DNA from: Chionis minor
Lineage: Eukaryota > Chordata > Aves > Charadriiformes > Chionididae
Assembly: GCA_013398295.1 (NCBI GenBank)
Contig: VZSF01004794.1
Span: forward strand, 62,001 to 126,000
DNA length: 64,000 nt
Reading direction: 5' to 3'
In this document: one piece after another, positions 13,501 through 23,941 of the stretch
Layout: each line of letters opens with the position of its first letter
Position numbering within the stretch: position 1 is the first letter of the stretch
Program-made: the position numbers and the translations under genes
The notes under the pieces: model-generated
The model's database searches: none
Seen by the model: the letters and a program-made list of their open reading frames with translations, nothing else
Told to the model about the DNA's origin: nothing

Positions 13501-15955
13501 ACTCCTCATACATTTCTATTTCTGCCTCCATAGACCTTGAAACTACTTTAACACTACCAGAAGGGGATCTTGTTAAACTCATGCTATATAAAAGCCTGAA
13601 GGGAAGGAGGAATCATGTAAGTCTATCTCTTTCAGGCTCAAAACCCCGCTTCTGAACATAGAGAATTCCCAATTTATAAATATCTATTAGACAATCCTAC
13701 CAAAATGGGCAATTGTGGTACCCTTTTTATTACCACAGGGGAGAATCTTGTTTCATTCTTTGAAAGGGGGTCTGTAAGTAAGCAACTTACCTTCTAGGCA
13801 GGGTACTGTGTCAGGGATCATAAGTGGCTGGAGGCATCTTCTGATGTTGATAGCTTCAGTCAGCTATCAGACTTCAGACATGGTCAGGCTATTAGATACA
13901 CACCCGTCATCATGATTCCCACGTACACATCAAGGTAGCTCCTCAGGCGGCCCAGAGGTTTCCTGGATTCAATTCTGAGTTGCTTAGCTCTCTCCAGGAC
14001 CTAGGTGGGAAGACGTAAATCTAACTCTGAGCTCTGAATCCCCCTGTGAGCCCGGGAAGAGAAGTTAAAGTGGAAATTTATCAAATACTTATTTTTGATC
14101 TAGCTCATTCTGTCTCTTTCTGTGGCTCAATACACTCTAAATTATTCCCTGCAACAGCCTCAACAGAAGATAATCATTGGCAATGCTGGCCAAGTCATGT
14201 AAACATTTACTCCCATCATGTGAGTATATCTGTATGATTAGGCAATCCATACAGAATCTACTTCTATTCCGGGTTAGTCATGTCTTCTTAAAATTGGATA
14301 ATGCAGTGTCCTTGACAGAAGACCCCAAACGTCTGAATTATGAAGTATGTAAATAAAAAAATCTGTAAATCTATTCAGTGTATTGGATTGGTTTTTTGGG
14401 TTTGGGGTTGTTGGGGTTTTGGGGGGTTTTGGTTGTTTTGAGTTTTTTTAGGAAGGAATGGTTTAAGCTCATGAATGCAAAAAAGGAAAAAAGTAAAAAG
14501 GCTGCCTGCAGTGTGGAATTCCACATTTCACTTTCCTACAGGTAAAATAACTAAATAGACTTATTCTCTACCTATTAAGGAATAATTTATGCAGCTTTCC
14601 AGTCTTTTATGGGGGCTGAAGGAGAATGGGGATGTCATAAGTACCAAACCTAGACTAAGTCTTTGAAACAGGAGATTAGAACCTAAACTGAAAAAAAAAG
14701 TGCTATGAAGTGACGTAAATCTTAAGAAATAGGATGAGATTCTAAGGATTGCAATGATCCCTTACCAAGATGAGGTATGTGGAATAATACTGATGGATAA
14801 AAGCAGAAAATGATTACATTTACTAAGGGTAATTCTGTAGAGAAATGTCATTAAAAAAAAAGAAAAAAGAATAATCAGAAAAAAATAGGGGGGTTTTATT
14901 TGTTGGTTTTGTTTACAAAACTCAGAACTGGGGCAAAAGCATGCAGTAGTCTACAGTGTTAAAAGGTTGACTAAAGTCTAGAAGGAAAGGAGAAACAAAT
15001 AAGAATGTGGTTAGCTAGATGAAGGAAAGCAATTTCTGTACTATCACTAGAACTGTGCTGAAATTAAAATCAGTTGAGACGTTGCGAACAATGATTAGAG
15101 AGACAAGAACAGCTATTGGTTGTTGATTGGAGAGGTGGCAAATGAGGCACGAATGATGAAAGGAAATGCTTTGATTGATAACTGGAGAAATTAGATGCCT
15201 TCCCTCTCCCCCGTCTCCCCCCACAAGCCTCTGATGGGAAAATAAAGGTCAGATATTAGGTAGCGCAGTTTCCCCTGAAGACTTTGTAAGAAGGGAACTG
15301 GAGTATGGGATTTTAGGATTTCCAAGTGTTATGAGCTATTTTCAGTGCACTAAGCAAAACTAGGATAGCTGGGCCAAATGACAGCAGTTAGAAAGAAATC
15401 AGGAGGGTAGAACTTTTTTTTAGATCAGTAGGTAAAAGGTGTGAAAGGCTGCAGAAGTAAATAAATAAATATACTGTATAGATAAAATGGAGAAAGTACT
15501 ACTCTTAAAGAAACTGCTACAAGTAGAGATTACATTATTGCCACTTCAGACAGAAGTATGTAATATTAAAAGAATAAAACTGCTTTGTTACCTCAAAAGA
15601 AACTCTGGAAAGCAAAGGGTAGACATTTGAGTTGAAGTAACAACTAAAGTTATGGGAGGAAGGACTGTTTGTGACTTCAAAATGTAAATATTAATAGGAA
15701 TTAGATTCTGTATTCCAGGGGGATGCTCAGCAGAGCATCACAGACATATCCATACTGTATAGGGAGCAAAGATAATGCCAGCAACAATTGTCATGTTTTT
15801 TCTATAATATCAATGTCAATTCTACATTTTGTAATAGTATTTACCCATACTGTTAATCTGTGCTTGTTCATCAGTAATACATTTCCTCTAAACTAAAAAA
15901 CAATAATAAATTTAATGTGTATTTCAGCATCTGTTCCAAATTTCACCAGAAATAC
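10554..15955. other. Unique non-coding DNA
   Basis: No supportable gene. Two stretches (about 11390-11560 and 11690-12060) are less AT-rich than their surroundings but contain no open frame longer than 78 codons and no family I recognise. The T/G tract at 14388-14448 is listed separately. At 13840-13876 a loose fold-back is visible, with TGATAGCT and AGCTATCA as its perfect core. Confidence 0.55.
14388..14448 (+). repeat. T/G-rich tract with a G-quadruplex motif
   Basis: The tract contains almost only G and T. Within it, 14398-14426 has four G runs of 3, 4, 4 and 6 bases separated by loops of 3, 5 and 4 bases (TTT, TTGTT, TTTT). This fits the standard intramolecular G-quadruplex pattern of four G3+ runs with loops of 1-7 bases. 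It may be an ordinary low-complexity tract, and no gene lies nearby for it to regulate. Confidence 0.8.
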
Positions 15956-16023
15956 ATAGAATCATAGAATGGTTTGGGTTGGTAGAGACGTTGCAAGATC
16001 AGCTAGTCCCAACCCTTCCCTGC

Positions 16024-16028
16024 CATGG
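16024..16028. repeat. Target-site duplication, left copy (CATGG)
   Basis: The five bases before the LTR, CATGG, match the five after it (CACGG, 16404-16408) at four of five positions. Joining the CR1 across the LTR with one copy removed restores the expected CR1 order, in which CCATGG is followed by GCAGGGACA-like sequence. That supports a genuine insertion scar. A 5-bp duplication is typical of ERVL-class integrases. Confidence 0.7.
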
Positions 16029-16403
16029 TGTCGTGGTTTGGGCTGGATTGGCACAAGCAAGCCAAGCGACAGATGTTTCCTCCCTCCTGCAGAGCAAGAG
16101 AGAGAGAAAAAGAGACACCAGTTTAGTAAGAACTAAACTACTTCAATGAAATATAAAGAATAAAATAATAAAAAGAAAATAATGAAATATATACAGAACC
16201 ATAACAGGCTCCGAGGATGACAATCGTATCACCAGCAGGCACTGGGGAAGTCCCAGACTGGACTCGGTAACGGATGGGAACTGGATTCCAGATCAGGATT
16301 CATGAACACACAGATCGGGATCAAAGGCAGATGAACAGAGTCCTCCTTGGATGCTGGCCATTGAAGAAAAAAGGCTGACCCTTTGGTCCGTTAGCCCAGG
16401 ACA
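16029..16403 (-). mobile_element. Solo LTR (endogenous retrovirus), internally deleted, nested in CR1
   Basis: It starts TGTCGTGGTTTGGGCTGG and ends CCCAGGACA, the same ends as the complete LTR at 41708-42515, and follows that copy closely over the R-U5 side. It is 375 bp instead of about 808. One gap of roughly 100 bp follows CCATTGAAGAA, and a second of roughly 340 bp removes most of U3, including the TATA box. The orientation is minus, inferred from the TATA box and ATTAAA signal in the complete copy. No retroviral internal genes flank it, so it is a solo LTR left by recombination between paired LTRs. It must be younger than the CR1 it interrupts. Confidence 0.9.
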
Positions 16404-16408
16404 CACGG
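16404..16408. repeat. Target-site duplication, right copy (CACGG)
   Basis: Partner of 16024-16028, with one T/C difference. The CR1 sequence resumes immediately after it. Confidence 0.7.
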
Positions 16409-16574
16409 GCGGGGGCATTTCTCACTAGACCACGTTGCTCAGAGCCCCATCCAACCTGACTTTGAGCACCTCCAATGATGGGGCATCCACAACATCTCTG
16501 GGCAACCTGTGCCAGCGTTTCATCACCCTCATCATAAAAAATGTCATCCTTATATCCAGTCTAAATCTACCCTC

Positions 16575-17300
16575 TTTCAATTCAAAACCATTGCCCCTTG
16601 TCCTGTCACTACACGCCCTCATAAAAAGTCCTCATGAGCCCATGTCTTTCTTATGTTGGGGGTTCCAGAGCTGGACACAGTACTCCAGGTGGGGTCTCAT
16701 GAGAGCAGAGTAGAGGGGCAGAATCACCTCCCTCGACCAGCTGGCCATGCTTCTTTTGATGCAGCCCAGGACACGGTTGGCTTTCTAGGCTGCAAGTATA
16801 CATTGCCAGCTCATGATCAATTTTTCATCCACTGGTATCCCAAAGTCCTTCTCTTCAGGGCTATTCTCAATCTATTCATCCCCTAGTCTGTATTGATACT
16901 GGTAATTGCCCTCACCCAGGTGCAGGACCTTGCCCTTAGCATTGATGAACTTCATGAAGTTCATGTGGGCCCACTCCTCAAGCCGGTCAAGGTCCATCTG
17001 GATGGCAGAAGTCACATTTATATGTAACCTTTTTTATAGGTATTCTATCAAGAAAAAAGAAAAAGAATATAATCAAAATATATTTGAGTGGTCAAGTAAA
17101 ATACTTATAGGAAAAAAAAGGGAAACCTACCTGTAAGTTCTTCACTGCTAAATCTGTGTCCTCATTTAGACATAGAAGATAGAATGTATGTTTTACTAGT
17201 TACAACAGCTATAGAAAAAAAAAAAATCAACAAGACATTTAATCCAGTAACTTCTGCCAAATATTTAATAGGATGGCAAGAATTCTTCATAATTAAAACA
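16575..17300 (+). repeat. 726-bp exact duplicate, copy 1 (ends at the N)
   Basis: This segment is repeated base for base at 17302-18027 (offset 727). It includes CR1 sequence to about 17009 and then unique AT-rich sequence. Even the unstable tracts agree in length, for example A12 at 17215-17226 and A8 near 17112. The copy stops exactly at the single N at 17301. See the finding on the contig overlap. Confidence 0.97.
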
Positions 17301-17301
17301 N
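17301..17301. other. Assembly gap (single N)
   Basis: The only ambiguous base in the window. It sits exactly at the junction of two identical 726-bp segments. A one-base N here looks like a minimal scaffold join between contigs that actually overlap, not a missing base. Confidence 0.95.
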
Positions 17302-18027
17302 TTTCAATTCAAAACCATTGCCCCTTGTCCTGTCACTACACGCCCTCATAAAAAGTCCTCATGAGCCCATGTCTTTCTTATGTTGGGGGTTCCAGAGCTG
17401 GACACAGTACTCCAGGTGGGGTCTCATGAGAGCAGAGTAGAGGGGCAGAATCACCTCCCTCGACCAGCTGGCCATGCTTCTTTTGATGCAGCCCAGGACA
17501 CGGTTGGCTTTCTAGGCTGCAAGTATACATTGCCAGCTCATGATCAATTTTTCATCCACTGGTATCCCAAAGTCCTTCTCTTCAGGGCTATTCTCAATCT
17601 ATTCATCCCCTAGTCTGTATTGATACTGGTAATTGCCCTCACCCAGGTGCAGGACCTTGCCCTTAGCATTGATGAACTTCATGAAGTTCATGTGGGCCCA
17701 CTCCTCAAGCCGGTCAAGGTCCATCTGGATGGCAGAAGTCACATTTATATGTAACCTTTTTTATAGGTATTCTATCAAGAAAAAAGAAAAAGAATATAAT
17801 CAAAATATATTTGAGTGGTCAAGTAAAATACTTATAGGAAAAAAAAGGGAAACCTACCTGTAAGTTCTTCACTGCTAAATCTGTGTCCTCATTTAGACAT
17901 AGAAGATAGAATGTATGTTTTACTAGTTACAACAGCTATAGAAAAAAAAAAAATCAACAAGACATTTAATCCAGTAACTTCTGCCAAATATTTAATAGGA
18001 TGGCAAGAATTCTTCATAATTAAAACA
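17302..18027 (+). repeat. 726-bp exact duplicate, copy 2 (starts at the N)
   Basis: Identical to 16575-17300. The CR1 portion is 17302-17736 (minus strand, pol C-terminal region), followed by the same unique flank. This should not be annotated as an independent CR1 insertion, because an independent copy could not share the same non-CR1 flank. After 18027 the sequence continues as unique DNA. Confidence 0.97.
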
Positions 18028-18295
18028 GATGAAAACCAAAGAAAACCACTTAAAAGTGACTATTTGGCAGAACAAGAGATTTAGGATAGAAAATGTTGAA
18101 AGACAGAGGGAAAAGTAACACAAAGCACTTGGTGCTTTCTACATTTAAAGTAGATAAATCTCTTTTTCAACTCAAGCCAAAATAACACAGTGGCACCTTG
18201 TGTTTCCTTTATTGCCTCACCTTATTGATTAGTGGTGCACCACAGTCAAGCTTCCTTAAAGCATCACCCGATTCAGTCAGACAACTCTCCAGAAT

Positions 18296-18314
18296 GCATT
18301 TTGGGAACTGTAGT
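18296..18314 (-). promoter_or_regulatory. Candidate ZNF143/THAP11 (SBS-type) binding site
   Basis: Read on the minus strand the site is ACTACAGTTCCCAAAATGC. The vertebrate SBS motif recognised by ZNF143 (Staf) and THAP11 is approximately ACTACAATTCCCAGMATGC, so the match is very close over 19 bases. Such sites usually lie in CpG-rich promoters and are rare by chance at this quality. Here the neighbourhood is only mildly less AT-rich and has no visible first exon, so a distal element, a non-coding RNA promoter or a chance or repeat-derived match are all possible. Confidence 0.5.
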
Positions 18315-18385
18315 CCAGACCGGGACAGCATGCCATAGAGTAATTGAAAGTATTGGAACAAAGTACTACTCCTATGACCTTAGAC

Positions 18386-18403
18386 AAAAAAAAAAAAAAA
18401 AAG
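18386..18403 (+). repeat. A18 homopolymer
   Basis: Eighteen consecutive A residues following CCTTAGAC. No retroposon body or flanking duplication was recognised. Confidence 0.85.
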
Positions 18404-19549
18404 TACAACCTGAGATTAAATCTTTCATTTTGATTTTCCCAGCAGAAAAAAAAATAGCAAACCACAATCTTTTCTGCAAAATTTTATTTCTTTTTTTTTC
18501 ATTTGTAGCAAAAATCCTTGTTCTATGTATGATCTATATATGATATGAAATTTATGATATTTGGGGGGAAATTTCCATGGTAATAAGACAGTGATAGAAC
18601 ATCAGGTTAGGCATATATGCATTCCATTTAGTCCAATCTCCTAACTAACAACATAAAAGGTCAACTAACATAGGAAAGCTTGCATACTCCACCTAGGCAG
18701 CCTTTTTGACAAAAACATGAAATTATTTCTTAATTTTACAATTTATCTGCTATTTTGATTAGACATATTGAGGTTATTTTAAATTTCATAAAAGGAAGGA
18801 AATTGCAGGCATTAGTAACTCTAACGCTTTGCACATGTAAGAAAGGGTATAAAATGGCACAATATATGCTGCTTTCAATATTTCCTACCTGTGCAAACTG
18901 ACCACGAAATTTGCTGATTTATCCAGATGCTCCCCAATCTTGAAAAAATAATTCTGAGTAGACTTGCATGAGAATTGAAAAATGCCAATGTAAATAATTT
19001 TTGTTCCCAATCACACCATTTTTCTTAGTTGTTGTAATATCCCATCCAGATTGGGGTCACACATCCTAAGGAATTAGTACACCATGATAACAGGTTACAT
19101 CAGATAATTTCTATCTTAATTCATAACTCATGTTGTGGGTTTTATTGGGGTGACCCTAAAGAACTCCGATGAAATGGAGGCTGGAGAAATAGAAAAATCT
19201 TTTTCTTTCTTCCCCTGTATAATAGAATCCAGGGATAACCAGTGGGATTTACTCACATGGTGTGTGAGCCAATCTGTAGAAAGAGAGTCTTCTGTCATCT
19301 TTGATAGGTTGTGTGTGCTAAATTGAATATCAAACAGCCTGTTGGCATGGTTGATCTGTGAAAAAGGTATCTTTCCTCCTCTATTTGAAGCCTTAATTTC
19401 TTCTGGATAATAGAAGAGAAGCACTCTTAACTTTGTTCCCTACAAATTCTGTCTTTGAGTTCATAAATCTACATAGACTAAGCCAGGTGGATTTTGCTAC
19501 ATAAGGGAAAAGGTGAATTCTTTGGCCTTGATACATTACTTGGGGTTTT

Positions 19550-19613
19550 TGCTTGGGTTTTTTATGGTTTGGTTTTGGGTTTGGTTTCTTTTTTTTTTTT
19601 TTTTTCCTTCTTT
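19550..19613 (+). repeat. G/T-rich tract with T17
   Basis: T runs with G3-G4 blocks lead into seventeen consecutive T residues at 19589-19605 and a C/T-rich tail. The G runs are too far apart for a standard G-quadruplex. Confidence 0.75.
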
Positions 19614-20094
19614 CTTGTTTGCCTGCAGAGAGAATAGTGTCACTTTGTGAAGACACTACAAAAGAAATAATTTCAGGCGACATCTTGTCATCTACAAGTA
19701 GAAGGATGCACAACTATTTTAGCTGCAGGTCAGAGTGCCTTTTTTGAAACGCCTAACACATGAAATACAAAAGTACTTCTCCATAAATTGTCTACCAGAA
19801 TGCTTCATGCATCTCTTCAACAACAGCAGCAGGTAATCTGAAAACTTTCCTGCTTTTAAAATAATTTCCCAGTTACTCAGTTGAAAAGGAAAGTGACATA
19901 TATGGCTACATTCATTTTTACATTAGTGTAATTTTCCTTGAAGGCAATGGAATTTACACCCACCTATACACCAAAGCTGAATTCGACCCATAGTCTTTAG
20001 TAACATTGTTTCTTAAAATATTCTCATCAGCAAACAGAGATCAAGTTATTATTCTTAGATTTCTACATTTGCTTTTTTAAAGCAAGAGATGCAG

Positions 20095-20131
20095 TTTACT
20101 GATTTGTTTACTGATTTAAATTTACTGATTT
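20095..20131 (+). repeat. Triplicated TTTACTGATT unit
   Basis: TTTACTGATT occurs three times with spacers of 2 and 3 bases. CATTTGCTT (20066-20074) and AAGCAAATG (20132-20140) flank it as a 9-bp inverted repeat. It may have arisen by slippage. Confidence 0.7.
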
Positions 20132-22564
20132 AAGCAAATGCATCCACTTTTTTCTGTTTTTCAACATAAACTTTCATATGTGTTTTCAACCAAACTTTGT
20201 CAAAATTAAGCATCTTTTTCATCTGTAGAAGAGGTCTGAAACTGGGCAGAAAGGTAAATACTTTATTTAGTAAGGAAATCGTCTCCTGACAGTTCTTATT
20301 AACCCTAGTCTACAGGCAGGGATTGTACGGGGCTGTTGAGCAATCAAGGATTTCCTGGCCAAGCCAGTCTTTTTGTGAAGCTTTACAACTGATCCATTTC
20401 TCCCAAACATGGATGAACACTGTCTCTCTTTTGTTTTCTGTTATCTCTTCCTATTACTATTCAAGTGAAGCTCGAGGGGCACAAAGCCAGAAGTTTTACT
20501 AGCTTCTACTTCCTGATGTGGCATGGGATCTGTGCTCTATTTTCACTACAGTGCCTGGAATCATAGCATTTCTGAGCCACCCTGCTTTAAAAAGGGAAAA
20601 CATGGGCACCTGCTTTGTAAAATCCACTCTACTCCATTTGAAAGTGGGAAAGGCAGCAAACTTTAACTTTCTTCAAGGGAACAAGGGAACAACCCCCTGC
20701 CCTAGCAGTACTAATAATGACAGACAAGTTGGCAGAGTCATCCTGGTTTTTATCATGCCCCAGCTTTACTGTCTTAATTCCCTCTGGTGCAAATGGCCAG
20801 AAAAGCATTTTTGACACTTGCACCCCTCACAAAGCAGCAGTTTTGTTCACCTGGGTAAGAATTCACAACCATATTTCAGGTGCCTTGTGCTCTGGCACTA
20901 CCTGTCACCAGCAGAACAAGTAGAAACAAGGAAGACATAAAAACAAGATGAACACTTACAGTGCATGGACAATAAGGGTGAGTTAAAGACAGAACTTTTC
21001 ACTTTTACAACAGGATTGAATTGTACTTTTGTCAGTTCTCAGAATGATTAAAACATAACTAAGAGAAAAGTGAGTCTGGATGTCTCCCAAATTTTGGTGT
21101 TAGAGCAGGAAAGGCATCACATAATATCCTCATAAAGGAATTTACAGACTGTTCCAATCTCTGATGTCTGTTCCCTCTGCTGTAAGTGACCATTCACCCC
21201 AGTCAAGCTAGCAGTTGGGCCAGATCACAGAAATTACCTTAGGGGAAAAAAAAAGACCTTCACAAAGAACAAGCAGGGAAGGCTGAAGGAGGGGCTAGAA
21301 TAAAATTCCTATAAGCGTTGCTACTGAGGAACACGAAGTTAAAACAAAACAAGAGAAGATAGTATTCTAATCAATTCCCCAAAGGAGAAAAAAACCAAAA
21401 CCCCACAGATGTGTATTTCTAGATCTGCAAGCACAACATGAATAAGACTATGCTAAAGCAACTGTATTGATCTCCAGCTGTTTTCTGCTGTCATTGGGAG
21501 CATGGTGGGACAGAGAACCTTTACTCATACAGAAATAAATCCTAGTTGCTAAAGTGAGATGGCAAAATTCTTCCATAGAAAATACTGATGGGCTATGAAA
21601 ATACAGAAAGTACAGATGTGATTTCCCTGCTTTCCTAAAATTTCTGAAGATATAGGTTCCATTTATTATACATTTCTCTTAGCTGGAGCTGGCAGCTTTT
21701 GGGCATTTTACTTGTCAGACCTTTGCCTCACTGTGAGAAGATAAATCAAGAGACCTTTCATCAGTTTTGACTCCTTTCTTATGCAGGCACGTATCCGTTG
21801 ATGTTAGGGATTTTGTCTTAAGCAGGGAATGAAAGTAAACATGTAATAACTTGGCTTAAGCTTAAGTGAAGAGACTTTTTTCTATTTCCCTTATGGTTTT
21901 ATCTATTTTCTTTTCCTCCTTCCTCTTACGGCTGATGTTGCTGAAGCCTAAGCTAGGTTTTGGTTTGTGAGATGCTTAAGACTCCTACACTCCTTAGGCA
22001 GACAATTAAAAATGTAATGGAATTTCTCCAAAACTGTTGAGTTTTTTCCATGTTATGCACCTCACTGACATATTACTGGGTATCAGCCTTTTTCTGCTTT
22101 GGTACACAAATAATTGCATTATCACTTCGTTATCAGGCAAAGGAGCAGCTAACAGTTTAAAGTTTGGGGTCAAGTGAAATCTATCTGTGGCTTTATGGGT
22201 AATTAGGTTAGGTTACAAGAGTCAAGTGAATATTCATTAGTTGCAGGATGAATACTCAGCATGTAGTAGAAATTTGCATTTCTACATACTTCTAAACCTT
22301 ATTCATGACTAGTATTGACATAGCAATCACATTACAGGCACTATTTTCTTCCAGACAAAGGAATAATTGATTTGTATTAATCCTTGCAGTATACCATCAA
22401 AACTAAAAGGAGTGACTCCTTCAGTAATCTGATAGAATTAACCCTACTTTCTGCCTCAGTTATTGCTGACCCTTCTCCACAGTTTTTAAAAAGGACTAAA
22501 CATGAAATAGTGGAAGCTATAAAAATTGACATAATTTTATTAAGTAACATCCTTCTCAATTCAA

Positions 22565-23070
22565 ATACTGCATTCAGTTTTGGGCCCCTCACTACAAGAA
22601 AGACAATGAGGTGCTGGAGCACATCCAAAGAAGAGCATGGAAGCTGGTGAAGGGCCCAGAGCATGAGTCTTATGAGTAGCAGCTGAGGGACCTGGGGTTG
22701 TTTAGTCTGGAGAAAAGGAGACTGAGGGGAGACCTTATTTCTCTCTACAACTACCTGAAAGGAGGTTGTAAGGAGGTGGGGTTCAGACTCTTCTCCCAAG
22801 TAACAGGAAATAGGACAAGAGGAAATGGCCTCAAGTTGCACCAACGGAGGTTTAGATTGGAAAATTTCTTCATTGAAAGGGTTGTCAAGCATTGGAATGG
22901 GCTGCCTGGGGAAGTGGTTGAGTTGCCATCCCTTGAGATTTTTAAAAGGTGTGTAGATGTAGTGCTGAGGGCCATGGTTTAGTGGTAATTTTGGCAGTGT
23001 TAGGTTAACGGTTGGACTTGATGATCTTAAGGGTCCTTCCCAAACTAAATGATTCTATGATTCTATGATT
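22565..23070 (+). mobile_element. CR1 LINE (plus), 5'-truncated
   Basis: The left edge enters CR1 at the sequence for the [11 protein letters not shown] block (TTTTGGGCCCCTCACTACAAG). The right edge is the 3' terminus with ATGATTCTATGATTCTATGA. One open frame at 22698-22982 covers the pol C-terminus ([19 protein letters not shown], then TRGNGLKL, then [14 protein letters not shown]). Unlike the copies at 1565 and 15956, it keeps the stretch between the HYKKD and SDRTRGN blocks. The element is far too short to be active. Long minus-strand frames over it (such as 22377-22892) are antisense readings. Confidence 0.95.
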
Positions 23071-23535
23071 CCATTTTGTACAGTGCTTGATTGACATATT
23101 GATGTGACATTTAGATGTCAACAGTGAATCATAAGAATTTTATTGCCCCGAATATTACATAATATATAACTAGATCTTAAATACATAAGTTCTATAAAAA
23201 ATTTCATTCATTTGCTCAGCACCAGACATCCTCGTGTCTTTTGACCATTATCATTTTTACCAAGTGCTTACCCAGATTTCATTAGGTTGAACAACCCTGG
23301 GTCATTTAGCAAAATTTCACTCTTACACAAACTTTGTTATTGAAAGAACTAGACAAGGAACCACCAAAAGGTATAGAGGTGGCTTTGTAAAGCTAATTGG
23401 AGATGATTGCATAAATAAGACAAGTCTTCTTTTTTCAGGAGTTAAAAATAGATATCTGTAGTATTTGCTGACTTGAACAGTTTCTCATCTTTGAGTTCCA
23501 ATCATTTCTATGGGCTCTTCAACCCTTCACAGGTC
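23071..23535. other. Unique spacer between two CR1 copies
   Basis: AT-rich sequence of about 465 bp with no gene or repeat that I recognise. The flanking CR1 copies point towards each other with their 3' ends inward. Confidence 0.6.
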
Positions 23536-23941
23536 ACAGAATCACAGAATCACAGAATGTTAGGGGTGGGAAGGGACCTCTGAAGATCATCTAGTCCAAC
23601 CCCCTGCCAGAGCAGGACCACTTACAGCAAGTTGCACAGGATGGCATCCAGGCATATTTGGAATGTCTCCAGAGTCGGAAACTCCACCACCTCTCTGGGC
23701 AGCCTCTTCCAGTGCTCTGCCACCCTCAAAGGAATGGAATTCCTCTTCATGTTCAGGTGGAACTTCCTATGTTCAAGTTCTTCCTCCTCATGTTCAGATG
23801 CAACTTCCTACGGTCAAGTTCGTGTCCGTTACGTCTTGTCCTTTCACTGGGCACCACTGAAAAAAGACTGGCCCCCTCCTCCCAACACCCTCCCTTTAAG
23901 TATTTATAAGCATTGATAAGATCCCCCCTCAGCCTTGGTCC
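23536..23941 (-). mobile_element. CR1 LINE (minus), other subfamily, with internal tandem duplication
   Basis: It begins CACAGAATCACAGAATCACAGAATG, the reverse complement of a CR1 3' end with G in place of A in each unit. Body sequence such as GGGAAGGGACCTCTGAAGATC and CTAGTCCAACCCCCTGCCAGAG fits the CR1 type seen also at 35098-35401. Minus-strand peptides include LRGDLINAYKYLKGGC and SERTRRNGHELD. A 41-bp stretch (23740-23780) is repeated directly at 23781-23821 with five differences, so the element was altered before or after insertion. The 5' edge near 23941 is approximate. Confidence 0.94.
23740..23821 (-). repeat. 41-bp tandem duplication inside CR1
   Basis: Units 23740-23780 and 23781-23821 match at 36 of 41 positions. 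CR1 copies normally have one copy of this segment (the one at 35098 has one). The divergence means the duplication is old, possibly carried by the source element. Confidence 0.9.

Larger units (their letters stand above)
15956..17009 (-). mobile_element. CR1 LINE (minus), split by an LTR insertion
   Basis: This is the 3' part of a CR1 on the minus strand. It begins with ATAGAATCATAGAATGG at 15956, is interrupted by an LTR at 16029-16403, and resumes at 16404. Read on the minus strand it encodes CR1 pol C-terminal peptides, including [11 protein letters not shown] and [20 protein letters not shown], and the last 65 codons (16425-16622) are still open. Near 16640 the peptide jumps from the HKKD block straight to the GLFMRACSDR block. 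Compared with the CR1 at 33198 about 168 bp are missing there. The 5' truncation is near 17009. Everything from 16575 rightward is repeated exactly at 17302-18027, which I read as an assembly artefact, not a second element. Confidence 0.94.
18028..22564. other. Unique non-coding DNA
   Basis: No supportable gene. The stretch holds a ZNF143/THAP11-like site (18296-18314), an A18 run (18386-18403), a G/T-T tract (19550-19613) and a triple TTTACTGATT repeat (20095-20131). Open frames up to about 106 codons exist around 19393-19713, but they read through the T-rich tract and look accidental. Confidence 0.55.

Noticed and set aside
17302..17736. A second CR1 insertion
   Set aside because: It shares its unique flank exactly with 16575-17300, so it is a duplicate of the same sequence around an assembly gap.
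22377..22892. 171-codon minus-strand open frame, the longest in the window
   Set aside because: Most of it is the antisense of the plus-strand CR1 at 22565-23070. Its translation has no domain of its own.
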